A stretch of 63,835 bases of DNA, taken from JBGSOV01 sp041738935. GTDB taxonomy: Bacteria > Patescibacteriota > Gracilibacteria > CAIRYL01 > GCA-016699755. The translations under genes were made by a program, and so were the position numbers. The notes under the pieces are model-generated. The model had not been told where the DNA came from, did no database searches, and saw only the letters and a program-made list of their open reading frames with translations. Each line of letters opens with the position of its first letter. Position 1 is the first letter of the stretch. The stretch is from the NCBI GenBank assembly GCA_041738935.1, contig JBGSOV010000013.1, positions 1 to 63,835 of the forward strand, written 5' to 3'. Of this stretch, positions 33,501 to 42,667 are shown piece by piece.

Positions 33501-35941
33501 GGCGATGACAAAAAATTCGTAATTTCCGCAGGAATTTCGGTAATCGGCCTTGCTTCAATGGGCAGCGAAGCGGGCAAAGCGCGCAAAAACTCATCTGCAA
33601 AGCCGCCTTTTCTCTGAAAATGCGCGTCCAGGTTTGCCCAAAAAAACGGTTTTTCGCTCGAATACAAATAGCCAAAAATTTGCATAAAGCGTTGTACTGC
33701 ACGCGGTAAAGCATATTCCAAAAATTCGTCACTGACGCTTGCATTTTGGGCTGCAATTGCTGGATCTGGCGGGGGGTCAAAAAAGAGGCGATGCTGCACA
33801 CAACCGACGAAATCGACCGAGCGAAAATCTATTTTTTTGATATTACTCGCGCTCGCCACCAAGATTGTTTTTTGGGAATGTGCGAGTTGCGCGCGTAATT
33901 TTCCCGTCGAACCGCCAGAAGCGGAGATAATAGTAAAGCCTTGTGCTGTAGCGATTTGTTCGATTTGTGTAATGCATTTTTCGCCACTGGCAGAACTTGG
34001 AAAAAGCACTAAAAGATTTCCATCACAGGCAGGTAAAATGGTAGTGATGACTTCGACAGTTGCTTGTTCGTCAGCAGATTTGCTGTTGCCGCCGCTCGCT
34101 GGAATATAGAGAGCTGCATGACGCGAAAAATCAAAATGAGAGGCAATATTTACTTGGCGTTCGGGCGCTGCGAGATCAGAGCCAAAAATAAAGCGTCCGC
34201 CTTTTTTCAAAAATACGTTTCCAAGAAAAGCTTTTGTTTCTTTATTCGCGAGCATCAAATCTAGTTTTTCTTGTAATGATTGCGGCGCTCGAGTAAAAGT
34301 GAGTTCGTCGTCTTCGGCGATGGTTGCAAAACGACATTCGTTTTCTGATGGCGGTTCGGTAATGAGGGCAGCAAGCGCGGTAAAATCAGCTGCGGTTTCG
34401 AGCGCTTCTGGAAACAAGCTGATTAATTGGCGGCTTACCTCACGAAAGCCTTCAGCCAAATTGTTGATTTCGGGAGTTGCAATAATCGATTCGTCGAATA
34501 CTAGATTTTTGCGATAAGGACTTTCGCCGACTTGTTCGCGCACAAAGCGCTTCAAAAGCCCAATACCAAACAGCGCGCCATCGGTAAATTCGGGATGTGT
34601 CTCGGTAAAGCGTGTAAGAAATTTTTCTAAAACAGCGACTTGAAAACGTTCGCGCGAAAATGAATCGACATGCTTAATCAAAAAATCGCTCTTGAGCAAG
34701 ATGACATGCCGCGCCGGACAGAGCGCAATATCACTATAATCACAAAAAAAGAGTTTTTTGCTTGGCGCTGCCAAATATATCTTTTTGGCAGGACAATCAC
34801 TTTTACAGCGAGTATGATCGCTGTTGAGCCACGTTTTGACGATTTGACGTTCGCTATAAATCGCCGGAAAATCGGGCAGGGCGAGAGAATTTCCAAAGAA
34901 TTTTTCGCGTTCAAATTTGAGCGCGACAATCGTATCTGCTTCGTCGAGGGAAGATTTTTTGGCAAACCAATTGCGAAATTCTGTCTCGCAAATGACATTA
35001 CTTGGACTGGTAAAACGAAAGAACCCTGACGGCGTTTGGCGTCCATAAATTTGTGGCATGGCGACGACAGTTGATTCTCCACTGCGAGAAACAAACCGAC
35101 GAGCAGCTTCGCTGGCAACCAAAACTTGCGATGTGTCCATTGGAAGCGAAAAGATCACCTCACCTGCTGAACGCATTTCAATTTCGATTTGCTCGGCTGT
35201 AGATTGCTCTAGCGTTGACAAAGCTCGCTCTGTAACAGCATCTTCTGGGTCTTCTGGTGCAAGCGGTGCATTATTTTTAATCGGCTCTGCCAGGTCAAAA
35301 ATTGAAAGTTGCGCTTTGTTGGGAGTTTTTTTTGGTGCACTTTTTGCGGCGTTGATTCCCATTTGAATAATCTTGCTCCCAATCCAAGCTGATTTTTGCA
35401 AAATTACTTCAAACTTTTCGAGTAACTCTGTAGAAAATTTACCGGCTTCATCCACTAAAATTCGTAGGAGTTCGGCATTTGCTTCGACATCAGCAAGTGC
35501 GCGATGTGCGTTTTGATGTTCGATTTCGTATTTTTCGGTGAGGATTTCAAGAGAATAACTTGCTTCGTTGGGCAAAATAATTTGCGCCAATGAAAAAGTA
35601 TCGAGCGAATCGTTGGGGATGTCAAAGCCCTTGGCACGCAAAAATCCAATATCAAACTGGATATTGTGCCCACAAATAATATCATCCGGTTGTAAGAATT
35701 TCGCAAATTCTTCACGCACGCTTGTGAGCGAAGGTGCATCTGTAACCATTTCGTTCTTAATGCCGGTCAAGCGTTCGATAAAAGGCGGAATCTCGCATTC
35801 GGGATTCACCAATTGATCAAATACAGCAAGTTCATTTTTGAGATCTGCCGAAAGACGCACAGCAGAGAGTTCGAGCAAACCAGAAGAATCTGCGTCGAGT
35901 CCAGTCGCCTCAATGTCTAAAACGAGAATATGCTTCATCAA
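33497..35941 (-). CDS. DnaQ-type exonuclease fused to degenerate DinG-like helicase
   Basis: 814 residues. The N-terminal 170 are a DEDDh exonuclease: VLDIEATG (D9, E11), CGHNIQFDIGFLRA and NAHRALADVEAN. The remainder follows the DinG/XPD plan. A four-Cys cluster (C379, C383, C400, C408) is followed by ALCPARHVILLKSDFLIKH, and the C-terminus has LPRAVQRFMQIFGYLYSSE. I find no Walker A loop, no DEAH box where DinG has one, and the arginine-rich motif VI reads FGYLY rather than GRxxR. So the exonuclease looks active, the Fe-S cluster may remain, and the helicase motor looks dead. Co-transcribed with purN. Confidence 0.82.
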   Translation of the reverse strand: MMKHILVLDIEATGLDADSSGLLELSAVRLSADLKNELAVFDQLVNPECEIPPFIERLTGIKNEMVTDAPSLTSVREEFAKFLQPDDIICGHNIQFDIGFLRAKGFDIPNDSLDTFSLAQIILPNEASYSLEILTEKYEIEHQNAHRALADVEANAELLRILVDEAGKFSTELLEKFEVILQKSAWIGSKIIQMGINAAKSAPKKTPNKAQLSIFDLAEPIKNNAPLAPEDPEDAVTERALSTLEQSTAEQIEIEMRSAGEVIFSLPMDTSQVLVASEAARRFVSRSGESTVVAMPQIYGRQTPSGFFRFTSPSNVICETEFRNWFAKKSSLDEADTIVALKFEREKFFGNSLALPDFPAIYSERQIVKTWLNSDHTRCKSDCPAKKIYLAAPSKKLFFCDYSDIALCPARHVILLKSDFLIKHVDSFSRERFQVAVLEKFLTRFTETHPEFTDGALFGIGLLKRFVREQVGESPYRKNLVFDESIIATPEINNLAEGFREVSRQLISLFPEALETAADFTALAALITEPPSENECRFATIAEDDELTFTRAPQSLQEKLDLMLANKETKAFLGNVFLKKGGRFIFGSDLAAPERQVNIASHFDFSRHAALYIPASGGNSKSADEQATVEVITTILPACDGNLLVLFPSSASGEKCITQIEQIATAQGFTIISASGGSTGKLRAQLAHSQKTILVASASNIKKIDFRSVDFVGCVQHRLFFDPPPDPAIAAQNASVSDEFLEYALPRAVQRFMQIFGYLYSSEKPFFWANLDAHFQRKGGFADEFLRALPASLPIEARPITEIPAEITNFLSSP

Positions 35942-36163
35942 TTGCTATTGTGCCGCATGGAGCTTTCGGGAACAAGGCAGAAAAATATTTCCAGCTTGTT
36001 CCAATCTCATGTTTCCCTCTGGTGGGATTAATGCAGTAAACGACATCATTAAATTTAATTTTAAGTGCAACTACAATTTCCACATTTTCGAAAAAATCGA
36101 CTTTTGTTTGAATTGGTCGTGAATCTGTAGGTTGTCTATAATTTAGAAAATAAAAAACTCAAT

Positions 36164-36526
36164 TTAAGACTTTTGCTTAAACCAACAGCCTTCATGATTT
36201 TCGGTAAAGGCATTGACGATGCACGAAACATAATCAATATCGAATGTGGTTGAAGGGCGTTTATCGCTATCATATGAACAACACTTAATGATATTCGCTT
36301 TCTTGGAGGTCGTTATACTTCGTGTATTCAAAATAATATTACATCGAATTCCAAAGTAGCCAATCACTTTATTTGTTGCGCTCCTTATTTCGAAAAAGAT
36401 TTTATCAAAAGTTTTTTGGCTTACATCTTTATGATCTTCATATGCAGAAGTGATTTCTGCAATTACCTCTTCTGCTAAAACTCCTTTAATTTTTGGTCGT
36501 TCTAATGTCATTGCGCCGTCAGGCAT
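36164..36526 (-). CDS. Hypothetical protein
   Basis: 120 residues with no recognised domain; the ATG at MPDGAMTLERP is the longest choice, and M6 is an alternative. A mixed helix/strand pattern (VLAEEVIAEITSAYEDHKD, IGYFGIRCNIILNTRSI, TFDIDYVSCIVNAF) and an even composition argue for a real soluble protein. It sits between the exonuclease gene and a divergent aminotransferase gene. About 220 nt (35942-36163) upstream of the exonuclease hold no gene. Confidence 0.5.
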   Translation of the reverse strand: MPDGAMTLERPKIKGVLAEEVIAEITSAYEDHKDVSQKTFDKIFFEIRSATNKVIGYFGIRCNIILNTRSITTSKKANIIKCCSYDSDKRPSTTFDIDYVSCIVNAFTENHEGCWFKQKS

Positions 36527-36571
36527 GGTAATATTTAAAATGATATATTCTTTTATTGATTTTATTATATA

Positions 36572-37387
36572 ATGTCAAATTTTATTTGTTTGAATGGCAA
36601 AATTGTCTCCGAAAAAGAAGCAGCAATTTCCCCATTTGATCATGGCTTTTTGTATGGCGATGGCATTTACGAAACCATGCGTACGCTTGGCGGCAAAGCT
36701 ATTTTTGATTTTGACGCTCATTTGTCGCGTTTGCGCCAATCGGCAGAGATTATGCTCTTGCCAATTCCGTGGACGGATAATCAATTGCAAACTTGGGCGC
36801 ATGAAGTTGTGTGGCAAAACGGTTTTGCCGAATCGCGCGTTCGTATCAGCGTAACACGTGGAGTCAACAACTATAATTTTGTCGGTGCCAAAAATCCGAC
36901 TTTGGTAATTACCGCATCTGCTTTGAGCGATTATACTCCATTTTTAAATGGCGTTGATTTGGTTGCGGTGCAGATGGAGCGAATTTTGCCCGAAGTCAAA
37001 TCGAGTTCGCTCTTGCCCATGATTATCGGTAAACAAGCTGCCCAAAAAGCCAATGCTTTTGACGCGATATATCTTGACCGGAACGGATTTGTGACCGAAG
37101 GAACAGTGTTTAATATTATGTTTTGTCATGACAAAGAGTTTGTCTGCGCCAAACACGAAACCGTTCTTCCGGGGACTTCGCAGCGAATGCTGAGAGCAAA
37201 AGTAGAAGCCCACGGTTTTATTTACCAGGAACAAGAGTTTTCTGTGCATGATTTGCAAATGGCGGATGAAGTGCTCATCACCAACTCACTGTTTGGCTGT
37301 TTGCCGGTCGCAAAAATTGATGGAGTTTCTGTTCGAAGCTGTCCCGGAAACATATTTCAAGCGTGTGGAGCGGATTTTTGGCGCTAA
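36572..37387 (+). CDS. Class IV aminotransferase (PabC/IlvE/Dat-like)
   Basis: 271 residues, fold type IV PLP enzyme. Family motifs: FDHGFLYGDGIYETMR near 24-40, LSRLRQSAEIM, SRVRISVTRG, the PLP Lys region EVKSSSLLPMIIGKQAA, DAIYLDRNGFVTEGTVFNI, and EVLITNSLFGCLPVAKIDG. The size fits 4-amino-4-deoxychorismate lyase (PabC) and D-amino acid transaminase. Because pabB is in this window, PabC is attractive, but sequence alone does not separate it from IlvE or Dat. The start codon overlaps a TATAAT, so a promoter there would be out of place. Confidence 0.85.
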   Translation: MSNFICLNGKIVSEKEAAISPFDHGFLYGDGIYETMRTLGGKAIFDFDAHLSRLRQSAEIMLLPIPWTDNQLQTWAHEVVWQNGFAESRVRISVTRGVNNYNFVGAKNPTLVITASALSDYTPFLNGVDLVAVQMERILPEVKSSSLLPMIIGKQAAQKANAFDAIYLDRNGFVTEGTVFNIMFCHDKEFVCAKHETVLPGTSQRMLRAKVEAHGFIYQEQEFSVHDLQMADEVLITNSLFGCLPVAKIDGVSVRSCPGNIFQACGADFWR

Positions 37388-37390
37388 TTA

Positions 37391-38149
37391 TTATTTTGTA
37401 GAGACTGTTGCGTTTTGCCATACGAGTTCGAATACCGATTGCATCGTTTTGGCAATGCGAGTGCTTTCGATCAAAACACCAATCGCTGGGGTTTGAAAAT
37501 CGATGAGGGCAACGTGGTTTTTGGCAATTACAAATTCGGTCTCAAAAATGGTGCTTCTTGGCAAAAGGCGAGTTTCACGATTTCCTTCTGAATCAAGTTG
37601 GCAATATTTTCGCGCTCTTTCACTCTCTGGCACAAGCACCCGTGACGTGACATGTTGCGTAATTTTTTCTTGAATATAATCAGTTTGCAAATACTGCAAA
37701 ATCTTCGGCGGAAGTTTTTCAAGCGTCAAAAACGAGCACTGCTGCTTCGAAAGTGTAAGCGTATGAGCAAAGAGCGAGATAATCCCCTCTTCTCCCTCAT
37801 AAAATGTCACGCCCGGACGAGTGGATTGCAGCCCTTTTTCTTGATGCAAGACTGCCACTATTTTTTGCAGATTCGCCACACGATCGGTTTCTTCTTGCAG
37901 GCGTTCTTTGCCTTGACGAAAAATCTGTTCGGCATCGGTGGCGGCAAACCACGTCACGTTTTTTTTGGGAATTTCGCACACCAAGCCCTTGTCGATAAGA
38001 CGCCGAAGCGCCGAAAAAACCGTGGTGCGATTCATCTGAAGGCGAGTCGCTACCGTGCTCGCCGGCATTTGGCCAAACGAGTTTAGCAAACGATAAATAC
38101 CAAAATCTCGTTCTGAGATCCCGAGAGTTTGAGCAATATTTTTTCCCAT
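37391..38149 (-). CDS. TrmB-like winged-helix regulator in the pyr operon
   Basis: 252 residues from the ATG at 38149, whose A overlaps the pyrC stop (TAATG). Residues about 1-75 form a winged helix of TrmB type (LGISERDFGIYRLLNSFGQMPASTVATRLQMNRTTVFSALRRLIDKGLV). A short coiled coil follows, then a ligand-sensing-like C-terminal domain (PGVTFYEGEEGI, FETEFVIAKNHVALIDFQTPAIGVLIES) as in TrmB/DUF-type regulators. Its place at the end of pyrB-pyrC suggests pyrimidine-linked control, which is inference. The 3' end nearly touches the convergent class IV aminotransferase gene. Confidence 0.78.
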   Translation of the reverse strand: MGKNIAQTLGISERDFGIYRLLNSFGQMPASTVATRLQMNRTTVFSALRRLIDKGLVCEIPKKNVTWFAATDAEQIFRQGKERLQEETDRVANLQKIVAVLHQEKGLQSTRPGVTFYEGEEGIISLFAHTLTLSKQQCSFLTLEKLPPKILQYLQTDYIQEKITQHVTSRVLVPESERARKYCQLDSEGNRETRLLPRSTIFETEFVIAKNHVALIDFQTPAIGVLIESTRIAKTMQSVFELVWQNATVSTK

Positions 38150-39447
38150 TACTGAGCAACAAATGATTGATTTTGATAAATATGTCGTCCAGCGACCAAA
38201 ACATCTATTACTTTTCCTCGCACTTTCATTCCTGCAAAAACGCAATTCTTGCCTTTACTGTAAAACTTTTTCGGATCAACTTCCCACTCGGTATTGGAAT
38301 CAAAAATTGTGATATCAGCGACAGCACCAATACGCAAAGTGCCGCGGTCGATTTTGATAACTTTGGCAGGATTGGTGGACATTTTTTCAATCAGTTGCAT
38401 CATCGTAAGATGCTTGGGTGCGACCAAATGTGTGATGCCGAGAGCAAGTGAAGTTTCGAGTCCGACGCTGCCATAGGCTGCTTCGGCAAAGGGTTTCATT
38501 TTTTCTGACAGCAAGTGTGGCGCGTGATCGGTCGAGATGCAATCAATCGTACCATCTTTAAGCGCTGCAATCACGGCTTGGCGATGATCTTCGCTGCGAA
38601 TGGGCGGGTACATTTTGGCGTTGGTGTTGTAGTCCGCGCAAATGCTGTCATTCAGCGCAAAATACTGCGGACAGGTTTCGCACGTAATTGAGGGAAAGCG
38701 CTTTTTGGCAGCAGCAATCATCTGAAGTCCTCCAGCTGTGGAACAATGCAAGGCGTGAAATTGTGCTCCTGTCCGCTCTGCCAAGAGCAAACTACGAAAA
38801 ATTCCGTAATCTTCGACTGCGTCCGAAACTCCTGCAAGCCCTAGACGCGTGCTCCATGCGCCTTCGTGCATGACGCCGTTGCTATGCAAAGACTCTTCTT
38901 CGCAGTGCGAAAAAATCGGCATGTCAAAAGTCTTTGCCCATTTCATCGCTTTTTCAAGCAGTCCGGCATTTTGTACATCAACACCATCGTCGGTCACAGC
39001 AACAGCTCCTGCCAGTTTGACTTCGCGCATTTCGGTGAGGCGTTCGCCCTTTTGTCCGGCAGTTGTGGCGGCCGTTGGATAGAGATTTGCAAGTCCGAGC
39101 TCTTTCGCTCGCTTCAATTGAAATTCGATGACTGCTTGATTATCGGCAACGGGATTGAGATTAGGCATCGAAACAACCGACGTGATGCCACCTGTAATTG
39201 CTGCTTTGAGTCCCGTTTCGATAGTTTCCTTATCTTCGCGTCCCGGTTCGCGCAGATGCACTTGCAAATCGATGAGTCCTGGCGAGACGATTTTATTTGT
39301 GGCATCGATTACTGTCATTCCTGACGAAACTGCAATTTTCCCGATTTTTGCGATACGACCGTTTTCAATCAAAATATCAGTAATTTCGTCGCGCTTACTC
39401 GCCGGATCAATGACTCTGCCGCCGGTAATCAAAATTTGCTCTGCCAT
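38149..39447 (-). CDS. pyrC: Dihydroorotase (class I)
   Basis: Cyclises carbamoyl-aspartate to dihydroorotate. 432 residues from the ATG at 39447 (MAEQILITGGRVIDP); the longer open frame upstream lies inside pyrB. Metal-site motifs: GLIDLQVHLREPGREDKETIETG (the first His of HxH is Gln, as in many class I enzymes I recall), IFSHCEEESL, HALHCSTAGGLQMI, and STDHAPHLLSEK with the catalytic Asp near 300. One nucleotide separates it from the pyrB stop, and its own stop overlaps the TrmB-like gene. Confidence 0.93.
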   Translation of the reverse strand: MAEQILITGGRVIDPASKRDEITDILIENGRIAKIGKIAVSSGMTVIDATNKIVSPGLIDLQVHLREPGREDKETIETGLKAAITGGITSVVSMPNLNPVADNQAVIEFQLKRAKELGLANLYPTAATTAGQKGERLTEMREVKLAGAVAVTDDGVDVQNAGLLEKAMKWAKTFDMPIFSHCEEESLHSNGVMHEGAWSTRLGLAGVSDAVEDYGIFRSLLLAERTGAQFHALHCSTAGGLQMIAAAKKRFPSITCETCPQYFALNDSICADYNTNAKMYPPIRSEDHRQAVIAALKDGTIDCISTDHAPHLLSEKMKPFAEAAYGSVGLETSLALGITHLVAPKHLTMMQLIEKMSTNPAKVIKIDRGTLRIGAVADITIFDSNTEWEVDPKKFYSKGKNCVFAGMKVRGKVIDVLVAGRHIYQNQSFVAQ

Positions 39448-39448
39448 G

Positions 39449-40426
39449 CTAAATACGAGTAAATGATTTTGTTGCCCCTGTGCACAGCAGCCACAGAACT
39501 GCCTTGCGAATCGCGAGTCCATTTTCAACCATTTGCAAAATCCGCGACTCGGGGATTGTCATCAGTGCGTGATGAATATCGGTGTCGCGTTGCACGGGAC
39601 CAGCATGCATCAAAAGTGCATTTTTGTTCGCAAGCCGAAAGCGTTGTTCCGAAATTCCATATGCTTTCGAATATTCGCGGAGAGTCGAAATATCGCCAGT
39701 GGCGCCACGATCGTTTTGTACGCGCAAAACATAGACAATATCTGTTCCGGACAGAGCGGCTTCGATATCGTGAGTGACTTCTGCTCCAAAGACCGTTTCG
39801 ACATCTTCTGGGATAAAAGTCAGTGGAGCTGCAATACGAATTTTTGCTCCCAATTTTGCAAAGAGTCGTGCGCTAGAACCAAAGACACGCGAATGCAAAA
39901 CATCACCGACGTAAGTGATGCGTTTGCCTTTTAGCGAACCAAAATCATCACTTGCAGTCAGTCCGTCAATCAGTGCTTGTGTTGGATGCTCGTGCCATCC
40001 GTCGCCAGCATTGACGATAGCAGCGTTTGTATATTTGGCAATCTGCGCCGGCAATCCCGAATATTGCGTCCGAATCACGACGGCAGCAGCGTTCATCGAA
40101 TCGATTACTTGCGCGACATCAAAAAAGGATTCGTGTTTCTTTTCGGAAGTGCCACTTCCCACTCCGACTGTATCGGCGCCTAATTGCTTTGCTGCCCAAT
40201 CAAAACTGCTTTGCGTGCGCGTGCTGCTTTCAAAAAAACCAAGCGCAATCGCCTTGCCTTTGAGCAGATCAAGTTTTTTGGTTTTGAGTTTGTGAAACTC
40301 ACGTGCGAGTGCAAAAATCAATTCGCAATCAGCAAGAGAAAGGTCGTCAATCGAAACCAAATCAGGTGTCGAAAGAGTACGATTATCTCGTATGGTAAGA
40401 AGCCGCTCAGAGACAGATGTTGTCAT
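39449..40426 (-). CDS. pyrB: Aspartate carbamoyltransferase catalytic subunit
   Basis: Forms N-carbamoyl-aspartate from carbamoyl phosphate and aspartate. 325 residues from the ATG at 40426. GFFESSTRTQSSFDWAAKQLGAD is the carbamoyl-phosphate loop (canonical STRTRxSF, here with Gln for the second Arg). HPTQALIDGL and the C-terminal LMHAGPVQRDTDI fit the family. Its ATG overlaps the stop of the small membrane protein gene (ATGA). No regulatory chain PyrI is seen. Confidence 0.94.
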   Translation of the reverse strand: MTTSVSERLLTIRDNRTLSTPDLVSIDDLSLADCELIFALAREFHKLKTKKLDLLKGKAIALGFFESSTRTQSSFDWAAKQLGADTVGVGSGTSEKKHESFFDVAQVIDSMNAAAVVIRTQYSGLPAQIAKYTNAAIVNAGDGWHEHPTQALIDGLTASDDFGSLKGKRITYVGDVLHSRVFGSSARLFAKLGAKIRIAAPLTFIPEDVETVFGAEVTHDIEAALSGTDIVYVLRVQNDRGATGDISTLREYSKAYGISEQRFRLANKNALLMHAGPVQRDTDIHHALMTIPESRILQMVENGLAIRKAVLWLLCTGATKSFTRI

Positions 40427-40686
40427 GATTCGTCGGAAGGAGGTTTGTCGCGACCTTTTGCTGCGAAAGAAATAATCAGGACTCCCACTACGAATGCCCA
40501 CAACATCATTGTCCATGATTGCGGTATACGAACCGATTCTTGCTGAGTCATGTTGGCGGAAGCCGCAGAATCCTGCGCTGCTGACATCTCGATAGCCATC
40601 GAGTCATTTTCTTCGGCATGTACGGCTGTTTGCGCAAATCCAAAGACGATTGTGAGAGCCAGTGCGAGCAGGATGCTTTTCATCAT
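40423..40686 (-). CDS. Small exported membrane protein at head of pyr operon
   Basis: 87 residues from the ATG at 40686. A signal peptide (MKSILLALALTIVFGFAQTAVHA) is followed by an acidic Ala/Ser-rich segment and a C-terminal membrane helix (WTMMLWAFVVGVLIISFAA) ending in a basic tail. The stop overlaps the pyrB start. No family recognised. Divergent from thrC across 93 nt that must hold both promoters. Confidence 0.65.
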   Translation of the reverse strand: MMKSILLALALTIVFGFAQTAVHAEENDSMAIEMSAAQDSAASANMTQQESVRIPQSWTMMLWAFVVGVLIISFAAKGRDKPPSDES

Positions 40687-40779
40687 TCCTATTATCGCTA
40701 AAAAAAGCAGAATAATCAACTCTCCTTGCATTTTTGCGATTTTCTGCCACAATGGGCTTCACGCGCTGTATTTGTAAAC

Positions 40780-42615
40780 ATGACCACCGATCAACCACTC
40801 TACACCATTGCTTGTGTCGCTTGCGGCAAAATATGGGACGAATCCGAAACCTGCACGACCTGTCTTGATTGTAATAATGCGCTGGATGTCCAGATGAACA
40901 TGGAGCACATAAGCAAAGGGCTTAATCGCTTTTTGCTTGAGCACGCGCCGCTTTCGAGCGCCAAGTATCTGGATTTTTATCCGATTCGCGATCGCTCGCG
41001 CGTCGTGAGTTTGCGCGAAGGCAATACTCCGCTCTACGAAGTCAAAAAAATTGCTACCAAATTAGGATTGCAGCATTTGTATGTCAAAAATGAAGGCGCA
41101 AATCCGACAGGAGTTTTTAAAGATCGTGGCAGCTTGGTCGAAATCACCAAAGCACTCGAAATTGGAGCAAAAGGCGTTTGCGTTGCCAGCACCGGCAATA
41201 TGGCAGCCTCGGTTGCGGCATACGCGAGTCAAGCTGGACTCCCCTGCTATATTCTTGTTCCCGAGGGAACACCGATCGGCAAGCTTTCTCAGACACTCAG
41301 TTACGGTGGACAACTGATTCAGATTCGCGGCACGTACGCTGATTGTGTCGTACTCGCGGCAGAAATGGCACTGCGGAATAATTATTATCTGGGTGGTGAT
41401 TATGCTTTTCGGGCTGAAGGCGCCAAGTCGATTGCTTACGAAATCATCGAGCAATTGCATTGGCAAGTACCAGATGTTGTTATTGTTCCAGTGGGATGCG
41501 GCACCAATCTCGCCGGCATTTGGAAAGGTTTTTACGAGTTTTTTGTCCTCGGACTTGTTGACCGTTTGCCACGTATGATTGGCGTCCAGCCAACGGGTTC
41601 TGATACAATTTGTACTGCGTTTCAAACGGGACAAGAGCGCTTTACAAAAGTCGACAAGCCGCAAACGATTGCAAGCGCCGTTGGCATTGGCGTGCCACAA
41701 GATGATATCAAAGTTTTACGTGCAATCAGGGATTCGAAAGGCAATACCCAAACAGTCGATGACAGCCAAATTTTGGAAGCGCAAAAATTGCTTTCGAAAG
41801 ACGAATCCATTTTTACCGAGCCGTCTGGTGCGATTCCGATTGCGGTTCTGAGTAGATTACTTGAGCGTGGTGTGATTTCGGCAGATGAAACGATTATCTG
41901 TATCGCAACTGGCACCGGACTCAAGGATCCCAAAGCAGCACTTGGCGCCTTTTCTGACCCGCCCTCTGTTGATCCCAAGATCGAAGAAATCGAGCGCTTT
42001 TTGGCTTCCGGAATTATCGGCATTACTTCTGGTGATAGCGAGCGCCAAGAAGAAGTGCTTTTAGAAAAAGTTTTACCAGAAAATGAACTTCAGGCAATAC
42101 TGCTGCGAGAGTTTCATTATACTGCCGACGACATTATTACCAAAAGCGTCGCGCACGAAGTGGAAGATTTTTTGCGCCGTGGCAAAGAGATTCGCACGGC
42201 TGACCTGTTTAGTATTTTGCAAGAAGCAATCGAGGATACGACTATTCCTGAATCACCCCTTCGCATCAAAGATTTTGATTCGGCGAGCGGTCTCAGTAAA
42301 ACTCCTTCTGGCAGTATTTCTATCACTTTTGAAGGACAAGACCTCAGTGCATCTTCAGACGGAGTAGGACCGGTGGATGCGCTTATCAAAGCTTTGCAAA
42401 AAGCAGTCAGTCAAAAAAGTGAGTTTTGGCCAATCCTGCAAGACTTTAATGTCAAAGTCGCGAGTAGCCGCGAAAATGCTTTGGTAAAAGTCACGATGGA
42501 AATGCGCGATGGACAAGGGAATCAGGTGACCGCCAAGGCGAGTAGTCCAGATATCATCGTGGCTTCGCTCCATGCTTTTGCGAAAGGCTTCAACCTGCTC
42601 TACCCGAAACAATAA
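40780..42615 (+). CDS. thrC: Threonine synthase with C-terminal LeuA-type regulatory domain
   Basis: 611 residues from the ATG at 40780. An N-terminal zinc-ribbon-like module (CVACGKIWDESETCTTCLDC) leads into the PLP fold-type II core: GNTPLYEV, NPTGVFKDRGS with the PLP Lys K114, ASTGNMAASVAAYA, and VPVGCGTNLAGIWKGF. Threonine synthases usually end near residue 400-500. Here, after a helical linker, the last 100 residues (SGSISITFEGQDLSAS, DGVGPVDALIKALQKAV from about 527, VASLHAFAKGFNLL) match the pattern of the LeuA allosteric domain of isopropylmalate synthase. That suggests feedback control by an amino acid, which is inference. Confidence 0.85.
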   Translation: MTTDQPLYTIACVACGKIWDESETCTTCLDCNNALDVQMNMEHISKGLNRFLLEHAPLSSAKYLDFYPIRDRSRVVSLREGNTPLYEVKKIATKLGLQHLYVKNEGANPTGVFKDRGSLVEITKALEIGAKGVCVASTGNMAASVAAYASQAGLPCYILVPEGTPIGKLSQTLSYGGQLIQIRGTYADCVVLAAEMALRNNYYLGGDYAFRAEGAKSIAYEIIEQLHWQVPDVVIVPVGCGTNLAGIWKGFYEFFVLGLVDRLPRMIGVQPTGSDTICTAFQTGQERFTKVDKPQTIASAVGIGVPQDDIKVLRAIRDSKGNTQTVDDSQILEAQKLLSKDESIFTEPSGAIPIAVLSRLLERGVISADETIICIATGTGLKDPKAALGAFSDPPSVDPKIEEIERFLASGIIGITSGDSERQEEVLLEKVLPENELQAILLREFHYTADDIITKSVAHEVEDFLRRGKEIRTADLFSILQEAIEDTTIPESPLRIKDFDSASGLSKTPSGSISITFEGQDLSASSDGVGPVDALIKALQKAVSQKSEFWPILQDFNVKVASSRENALVKVTMEMRDGQGNQVTAKASSPDIIVASLHAFAKGFNLLYPKQ

Positions 42616-42667
42616 CTCGGCAAAAATTGAGTACAAAAAGAAAACATTCGCTAAGATAGACCACTCA

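Noticed and set aside
36568..36573. TATAAT as promoter of the class IV aminotransferase
   Set aside because: It overlaps the ATG, so transcription would start inside the gene, and no -35 is at the right distance.
3150..40426. UGA recoded as glycine, as in Gracilibacteria
   Set aside because: TGA ends several genes exactly where the next one begins (ATGA overlaps at 3153, 33497 and 40423), and all families have normal lengths with TGA as stop.
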